Positions 59,046-64,000 of a stretch of 64,000 nucleotides of DNA are shown here, piece by piece. The notes below the pieces were generated by a model. The model made no database searches, had not been told where the DNA came from, and was given only the letters and a program-made list of their open reading frames with translations. Each line of letters opens with the position of its first letter. Position 1 is the first letter of the stretch. This DNA comes from Roseomonas elaeocarpi. GTDB lineage: Bacteria; Pseudomonadota; Alphaproteobacteria; Acetobacterales; Acetobacteraceae. Made by a program: the position numbers and the translations under genes. The stretch lies in contig NZ_JBHLUN010000001.1 of NCBI RefSeq assembly GCF_042433915.1, forward strand, positions 1-64,000. Direction: 5' to 3'.

Positions 59046-60668
59046 TTACGCGGCATCCGCCACCGGCATGGGTGCTGCCACCGCCTGAACGGCCAGGTGG
59101 TCGGCCAGCCGCAGCGCCAGCGCCACGATGGTCAGGGTCGGGTTTGCCCAGCCGGAGGTCGGGAACACTGAGGAGCCCGCCACGTAAAGGTTCTCCTTGC
59201 CGAACACCCGGCAATCCGCGTCCACCACGGCGGTGCGTGGATTGTCTCCCATCCGCGTGGTGCCGATGTGATGGTGCCCACCCTGCAGGATCGTGTGGTG
59301 ATCGCCCTCGGTGTCTTCCAGCGGCCAGTCCGCGGTGCCATCCAGGAGCCACCCATCAGGCGCAACCTTGCCCAGGCCGAGGCGCGTGAACTCAGATCCC
59401 AGCAGCTCCGTCATCACCTTCGCGGAGTGCTTGTCGAGCGAGGACAGCCGCCAGTCGAGGTCGGCCCGTCGCTGACCCAGGGCATCGCGCTCCGTCGAGA
59501 GCACCACCCGGCTGTCCGGGTTGGGTGCCTGTTCCCCGCGCGTCAGGACGTACAGCGCCGTGGGCCGGACGATGAAGGACCGTCGCCGCACGAAGCGTCG
59601 TACCAGGTTGGCCGGCACCTCGTGCAGCACCGGCGCGAGTGCCAGAAGGTCACCCATCGCGGGGCGACGACGCTGCTTGATCGCAGTTCCGATGCGTGAC
59701 GCCGCCTCCGTCACCCCCGGCAATGAACGGAAGTAGATGGCCAGGGAGGAGTTCAGGATGCCGTGGCGGGCCTGAACCTCCGGCGTGGACACGATGCTCG
59801 GCCAGAGCCGCGGCCCACTGCGTGGGTAGTGTTGGCGCCACACCTCCAGCATCCGGTACGGGTCGGTGGCCTGCAGTGTCGCCGTGCGGCACTTGGGGTG
59901 TTCCATGAAGAAGCGCCCGACCAGTCCCTGGCCGTTGCCGATGCCACCGCGTTCCCGCGCATCGGACGCCAGCAGCAGCCGGGCGTTCTCGATCCCGCCC
60001 GTGGCGAGTACGAAGTGTCGGGCGCGTAGCTCGAAGCTGCGGCCGCCCAGGGTACGAACGCGGGCTCCTGACACCGTGCGTCCGTCACCCGATGCCAGGA
60101 GCTCCGTTGCGGTGCCGCCCAGCAGCACCGTCACAGAATGCGAGCGTTGCAACTCGTCGCGATAGCGTTCGCCCAAACGTTCGGCGCGAATGCGCCAGAA
60201 ACGCACCACGAAGCTGGCGGGATCGAGAGCCGGGTCCGGAACACCAACTTCGTCCCAGAGAGCACCGTAGCTGCCCTGGCCGACGTTCATCACCGCGCTT
60301 GCCTCGTGGAAGAAGGGCAGCATGGTGTCGTAGCTCACCGGCCAGCCGCTGTGCGGCACCCAGGCACGGCGCGTGAAATCCACAGGGTCAAGGGGAATGT
60401 TGCGTCCCGACCAAGTGGCGGTGGTGCCGCCGAAGCCCCGCGAGCGGGATTGCGTCAGCGGATAGTAGGGTAGGCCAAGGTTGGTGCCTTCGTTGAGCGC
60501 CTGCGCGGCCGCGTTCGGCTTCAGTCCACCGCTTTCAAGCAGCACCACGCGCAAAGGGGTTCGAGCAAGACGTCGGGCCATGGCAATACCCGCAGCGCCC
60601 GCACCGATGATGACGACGTCGGCTTCAACAACCGTGCCACTCTCAACGCCCTCGAGATCTACGAACAT
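59046..60668 (-). CDS. GMC-family FAD-dependent oxidoreductase, paralogue of the 23748 gene
   Basis: 540 residues from ATG 60668. GAGAAG lies at residues 22-27, exactly as in the 23748 product, followed by LLESGGLKPNAA. Shared blocks include GGTTATWSG, IPLDPVDFTRRAWVPHSGWP, ATGGIENARLLLASD and FFMEHPKC. The C-terminal domain has HHHIGTTRMGDNPRTAVVD and AGSSVFPTSGWANPTLTI. It belongs to the same GMC subgroup and probably oxidises a sugar or sugar alcohol in the cytoplasm. The frame extends to GTG 60713 without a ribosome site. It converges with the alcohol dehydrogenase and is followed, on the same strand upstream, by the anti-sigma gene. Confidence 0.88.
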   Translation of the reverse strand: MFVDLEGVESGTVVEADVVIIGAGAAGIAMARRLARTPLRVVLLESGGLKPNAAAQALNEGTNLGLPYYPLTQSRSRGFGGTTATWSGRNIPLDPVDFTRRAWVPHSGWPVSYDTMLPFFHEASAVMNVGQGSYGALWDEVGVPDPALDPASFVVRFWRIRAERLGERYRDELQRSHSVTVLLGGTATELLASGDGRTVSGARVRTLGGRSFELRARHFVLATGGIENARLLLASDARERGGIGNGQGLVGRFFMEHPKCRTATLQATDPYRMLEVWRQHYPRSGPRLWPSIVSTPEVQARHGILNSSLAIYFRSLPGVTEAASRIGTAIKQRRRPAMGDLLALAPVLHEVPANLVRRFVRRRSFIVRPTALYVLTRGEQAPNPDSRVVLSTERDALGQRRADLDWRLSSLDKHSAKVMTELLGSEFTRLGLGKVAPDGWLLDGTADWPLEDTEGDHHTILQGGHHHIGTTRMGDNPRTAVVDADCRVFGKENLYVAGSSVFPTSGWANPTLTIVALALRLADHLAVQAVAAPMPVADAA

Positions 60669-60798
60669 GGTTGCCAGTGTCCATTCGTGCTGCGCCCGGC
60701 ACTGCGGCAGCACCGGGGTAAGTGATTGAAGGGCCGGGAACGATCAGGGCGCATTTTGAAATCGCGACGGCCTGGCGGGGCGGTGCCGGTCGGCAAGC

Positions 60799-61569
60799 TC
60801 AGTGCAGTCCATCAACGAGGTTCAATGCCAGATCCTCGAGCGTGTCCGGATCCACGTCGCCGGTCAGGGCGTAGGCAACCTCGCCCTGGTACCACCAGAA
60901 GACGTTCTTGCCCGCCTGCTGGACGTGCCGCGGCACCGACTGACCGGGTGCCGGAGCCCGGACCGCGAAGATGGACAGGACGATGTCCCCAGGCACCGAC
61001 ACCACCATTTCGATGCTCGATCCTGCCTTGGATGGAAACACCTGCACGTCGAGGACGCGCCAGTCTCCCGGAACCTTGGGAACCGTGATCGACGTCACGG
61101 CACGGATTTCCGCCGGGTTGTAGTCGGGATCTTCTTCCTGCGACGGCATCGCGGCCCGAAGCATCGAGACGTGGTGGGCCGACACCGCTTCGTCCACGAA
61201 GGATGGAATCCTGGGAGAAGCCTCGGTTTCCTGGATGATGGTGGGGCCGAGCTGCACGCTGCCCAGCCAGCCTAATCCGATGAGAGCTGCGGCGATTCCT
61301 CCGCGGATCAGGCCGCGTGTCCACCACGCGCGAACGAGGCTGCGCTCGAGCTTGCGCACGGCTGCCGACGCGGCGGCGGTCATGGTCGGGGGAGGCGCGT
61401 TGCGTCGCTGCAGAAGCCGGACCTGGTCGTTGATGCGCAGATCCGCCATGACGCGCGCGGCGACGGCGGGGTTGCGGGACAGGAAATCCTCCACCTCGAC
61501 GCGCCGGGCCATGTCGAGCTGGTTGTCGACGAAGGCGTCCAGTTCGAAGTCCGAGACCGGATCAACCAT
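60799..61569 (-). CDS. Membrane anti-sigma factor, partner of the adjacent ECF sigma factor
   Basis: 256 residues from ATG 61569. The N-terminal cytoplasmic domain (about 1-60) resembles zinc-less anti-sigma domains (FELDAFVDNQLD, VEDFLSRNPAVAARV). A single membrane helix lies at about 86-105 (LIRGGIAAALIGLGWLGSV), then a periplasmic domain ends in GKNVFWWYQGEVAYALTG. Its start lies inside the sigma factor gene (8-nt overlap), so the two are translationally coupled. The expected role is to sequester the sigma factor at the inner membrane until an envelope signal releases it. Confidence 0.85.
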   Translation of the reverse strand: MVDPVSDFELDAFVDNQLDMARRVEVEDFLSRNPAVAARVMADLRINDQVRLLQRRNAPPPTMTAAASAAVRKLERSLVRAWWTRGLIRGGIAAALIGLGWLGSVQLGPTIIQETEASPRIPSFVDEAVSAHHVSMLRAAMPSQEEDPDYNPAEIRAVTSITVPKVPGDWRVLDVQVFPSKAGSSIEMVVSVPGDIVLSIFAVRAPAPGQSVPRHVQQAGKNVFWWYQGEVAYALTGDVDPDTLEDLALNLVDGLH

Positions 61570-62134
61570 TTGACCCTCCTCTGCTACTCACGACGCGAAG
61601 ACGCGGTTCGCCCGGCGGCAGTTTGCGGGTGGCGCTGCCATCTCGGGAGTCGGCATGCTCCACGCCGCGCAGGGCAGCGCGGGCCCGGCTGAGGCGCGAC
61701 ATCACGGTGCCGGTTGGCACGCCCAGGGCCGCGGCAGCGTCCTCGTAGGAGAGGCCTTCCACCACCACGAGGTGGAAGGCTGCGCGCTGATCATCGGGCA
61801 GGAGCAGGAATGCTTCCTCGATCTGGCGCAGGTGAACGTGATCCAGCTGCGTCGGATCAGCCTCACGCGGTTGGATCGTTGCGTAATCACCCTCACGCAC
61901 CCGTTCCGAGCGCCGCGAGCGCCAGCCGTCCACGAAGGTGCTGTAGGTGATCGAGAGCAGCCATGCCCGCAGATTGCCGCCAATGCGGAAGGCTGCGCGG
62001 CGGTCGTAGGCTCGCACCAGCGCTTCCTGCACGAGGTCATCCGCATCCGCCGCGTGCCGCGCAAGGACGCGGGCGTAACGACGCAGGAAGGGGATCTGCT
62101 CCTCGACGTCGAACCGTTTTCGCGTGCCTGCCAT
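61562..62134 (-). CDS. ECF-type RNA polymerase sigma factor
   Basis: 190 residues from ATG 62134. Sigma region 2 (about 14-80): LRRYARVLARHAADADDLVQEAL, then NLRAWLLSITYSTFVDGWR. Region 4 (about 105-160): LLLPDDQRAAFHLVVVEGLSYEDAAAALGVPTGTVMSRLSRARAALR, read here as separate motifs. The spacing and absence of regions 1 and 3 are typical of ECF sigma factors. It is coupled to a membrane anti-sigma. A basic 25-residue tail follows region 4. It probably drives its own operon and an envelope-related regulon. The upstream sequence at 62158-62172 contains GGGAATAAACCC on the minus strand, which may be part of an ECF promoter but is very near the start codon. Confidence 0.9.
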   Translation of the reverse strand: MAGTRKRFDVEEQIPFLRRYARVLARHAADADDLVQEALVRAYDRRAAFRIGGNLRAWLLSITYSTFVDGWRSRRSERVREGDYATIQPREADPTQLDHVHLRQIEEAFLLLPDDQRAAFHLVVVEGLSYEDAAAALGVPTGTVMSRLSRARAALRGVEHADSRDGSATRKLPPGEPRLRVVSSRGGSNG

Positions 62135-62484
62135 GGTGGCTGAAACGGAGCCGAGGACGGGTTTATTCCCGCAGCTGGTCGTTTTTTCTCCTGGCGGGTC
62201 GATTTTGTGCGCCTTGGGCGCGAAATACGGCCCTGAAGCTCCGGTGTCGCTCTCGGCTATCCTGATCGTGCCCCGCCATATCGGCTGCGAAAGCTCATTG
62301 CGGCCTGATCCGTGAGCTTCGATGCGGCGACGGGCGGGTCTCGCTCCCGCAACGGTCCAGGCACCACTGGCTCGTCCCGCTCACCCCGGTGGGCAGGCGC
62401 AAATGTCCTCCGGGCGGGATCAAGGATGCGCCACCACCTCACGGGACTGCCCGGCGAATGCCGCCCTGCATGAGCGCTGGCGCC
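62135..62484. other. Intergenic region upstream of the sigma factor gene
   Basis: 350 nt between the sigma gene's 5' end and the 3' end of the patatin-like gene. It holds the sigma operon promoter. No gene is supported. Confidence 0.3.
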
Positions 62485-64000
62485 CTATAAGCGCCTGCAC
62501 TGGAGGCGTTGGTCGATCGCCTGGGCGCCCGACGGCTTGCTCAGGTAGGCCTGGACGCGCTGTTCGCACCGGCTCGGGCTCGGCAGGGGCGGCAGGCGCG
62601 TGATGCGGGCAGGGTCCGGAACGACGTGGCCGCCTTCGCAGCGCAGCCCGTCCGGGCGGGCGACGAAAGGATCCGCGCTGTCGCACATTTCCTGTGCCCG
62701 CAGGGCCGTCGCCCAGCGGGCGCCCTCCTGCAGGCAGGCCTGGTCCTGCTCATCCAGGCTGACCAGCGAGGCGTCGAGCGCCTTGCGCATGTCGAAGTAG
62801 CATTGGGGATGGTAGGATGGGAGCCGCAGGAGATCCCGTACCTCCGGCCGCTCAACGATCGCATCATAGGCCCGGCGCTGCCGTTCGGCGCGCCGTTCCG
62901 CCCAGGCGGTCGCGATGTCGGCGCCCGGGGCATCGGCCGCCTGCGCCTTCCCGCGCAGTGCCGCCTCGGTTCCACCCAGGACGTACTGGTCCAGCGCGGT
63001 CAGGGCGATCTCGCTCGGATACACCGGCGCGGCCTGCGGCTGCGTTTGCCGGAGCAGGTCCGCCAGGGTCAGGTAGGACTGCTTGCGCAGTGTGTAGCCC
63101 TCGGCGGAGTAGACGTCGATCGCCGCCAGTGACTTCGACAGCACCGCATCCAGCAGGCCGATGAGCCCGAAGGGGCGCCGCCGTGTGACATCGGCCCCGG
63201 TCATCTCCGTGACGGAGGAGTTGATCACGATCACGAAGGCCCGGTCCTGCCCGGATAATGTTTCGAGCGCCCGAGGGTTGAGCTGCCAGAGGTCGGAGCG
63301 GTGCTGGCCGTAAACCAGCTCCGACAGGATCATGTAGATCTCGATGAGCGCCTGGTTGTCGTTGGCGCCACCATCCATCAGCAGCACGGTGCGCTCGCTG
63401 TCCTTGGTGGCACAGTAATCCTGCAACTGGGCAAAGTCGATCAGGGCCGGGAAGGCCGAGGATGCTGCGACGCCGGAGGCCAGCGGGTAATCGGAAACGC
63501 GCGATTTCAACATACCGAAGTAAAGGTCGCTGAAGGCGAAGTGGAAGTACTCGTCGGGTGTCCGTCGGCGCAGGAAGCCGCGGTTCGGCAGGGGCCAGCA
63601 CCCTGCCTGGGCGACCTGGCTCCCCAGTCCGACACGGTTCTCGGAGGTGATCGTGGCGTTCAGGAAGAGGTGCGGTCTTGCCGGGTTGAGATCGCCGAAG
63701 GTGAACGGGTCACGTCCTCCGCGCCCTTCGCCCAGGAACTGCCGATCGATGATCTCGGCGAAACGGCCTGCGCTGACCGTGGACGGAACCAGCGGCATGA
63801 AGGCGCGCACGGCCTGCTCGCGGATCAGTTCCTTGTAGCCTTGGCCCAGGGTTCGCATGACGGGTTCGTAGAGCCACACCGGGCGTTCGCGCCCGTGCGG
63901 CTGCACGCCCTGGCAAGGCGTGTCCGGGTCGCAGGACAGGGCGTAGACGGACCCGGCGAAGCTGCCGCCGGACACGGAGGAGAGCACGCTCGTCCGGCCG
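62485..64000 (-). CDS. Patatin-like phospholipase domain protein (5' end beyond the right edge)
   Basis: At least 505 codons read from the window edge to a stop at 62485. Near the edge, SSVSGGSF is the nucleophile motif of patatin-type acyl hydrolases (Ser of the GxSxG-like turn), and MDGGANDNQAL carries the DG[GA] motif of the catalytic Asp. Between them is FPALIDFAQLQDY and a membrane-associated-looking region. The C-terminal third (about the last 170 residues) is Cys-containing and outside the core domain. The frame stays open to 63999, so the start, oxyanion loop (GGG) and any signal peptide lie outside the window. Lipid acyl hydrolase activity is inferred from motifs. Confidence 0.8.
   Translation of the reverse strand, partial: GRTSVLSSVSGGSFAGSVYALSCDPDTPCQGVQPHGRERPVWLYEPVMRTLGQGYKELIREQAVRAFMPLVPSTVSAGRFAEIIDRQFLGEGRGGRDPFTFGDLNPARPHLFLNATITSENRVGLGSQVAQAGCWPLPNRGFLRRRTPDEYFHFAFSDLYFGMLKSRVSDYPLASGVAASSAFPALIDFAQLQDYCATKDSERTVLLMDGGANDNQALIEIYMILSELVYGQHRSDLWQLNPRALETLSGQDRAFVIVINSSVTEMTGADVTRRRPFGLIGLLDAVLSKSLAAIDVYSAEGYTLRKQSYLTLADLLRQTQPQAAPVYPSEIALTALDQYVLGGTEAALRGKAQAADAPGADIATAWAERRAERQRRAYDAIVERPEVRDLLRLPSYHPQCYFDMRKALDASLVSLDEQDQACLQEGARWATALRAQEMCDSADPFVARPDGLRCEGGHVVPDPARITRLPPLPSPSRCEQRVQAYLSKPSGAQAIDQRLQCRRL

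Overview
The window is a GC-rich stretch of a bacterial chromosome. Codon third positions are strongly G/C, Shine-Dalgarno sites of the AGGAGG type are frequent, and the gene content suggests an alphaproteobacterium, most likely in Rhodospirillales/Acetobacteraceae. That placement is inference; there is no rRNA or other phylogenetic marker here. No tRNA, rRNA, CRISPR array or intact insertion sequence was recognised.

Layout. (1) 1-10.7 kb: the first 52 codons of a type I secretion ABC transporter lie on the minus strand at the left edge. It is divergent from a giant, roughly 3,390-residue secreted adhesin-like protein with 22 SdrD/Cna-B-like repeats, one inserted beta-sandwich module, RTX calcium-binding nonapeptides and C-terminal DUF4214 repeats. 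(2) 10.9-15.6 kb: a DUF2252 protein, a soluble hybrid histidine kinase with two near-duplicate PAS domains, and a translationally coupled pair of paralogous lipoproteins. (3) 15.6-17.1 kb: a gene-poor stretch of lower GC. (4) 17.1-50.2 kb: a large exopolysaccharide (EPS) locus. It holds three left-handed-beta-helix acyltransferases, a WavE-like protein, a coupled run GMC oxidoreductase - Wzx flippase - epimerase - Wzy polymerase, a GT4 glycosyltransferase coupled to a polysaccharide deacetylase, a secreted four-repeat DM9 (lectin-like) protein, a second GT4, a Wzc/GumC-type co-polymerase-ATPase, a degenerate GT4-like protein coupled to a WcaJ/GumD-type initiating phosphoglycosyltransferase, two paralogous beta-helix proteins, a membrane-anchored Pro-rich protein, a LuxR-type regulator with a degenerate receiver, another GT4, a GDP-mannose 3,5-epimerase-like enzyme and a WecG/TagA/CpsF (GumM-like) glycosyltransferase. 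(5) 50.4-55.9 kb: an alpha/beta hydrolase, a divergent LysR/SDR pair, a chimeric pseudogene made of an Old Yellow Enzyme head and a hydrolase tail, and a possible small exported protein. (6) 56.3-64 kb: a Wza-type export lipoprotein that completes the EPS machine, a zinc alcohol dehydrogenase, a second GMC oxidoreductase, an ECF sigma/anti-sigma pair and the 3' part of a patatin-like protein.

How the genes fit together (inference from family roles): WcaJ loads the first sugar on undecaprenyl phosphate. The GT4 and GT26 enzymes extend it, with GDP-sugars supplied in part by the GME-like epimerase. Acyltransferases and the deacetylase decorate it. Wzx flips and Wzy polymerises it under control of the Wzc-like protein, and Wza exports it. 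The beta-helix proteins and the DM9 protein would act on or bind the polymer outside the cell, and the giant RTX/Cna-B protein would add a proteinaceous matrix component. Regulation probably runs through the phosphorylation-independent LuxR-type protein and through an inverted repeat found upstream of wza.
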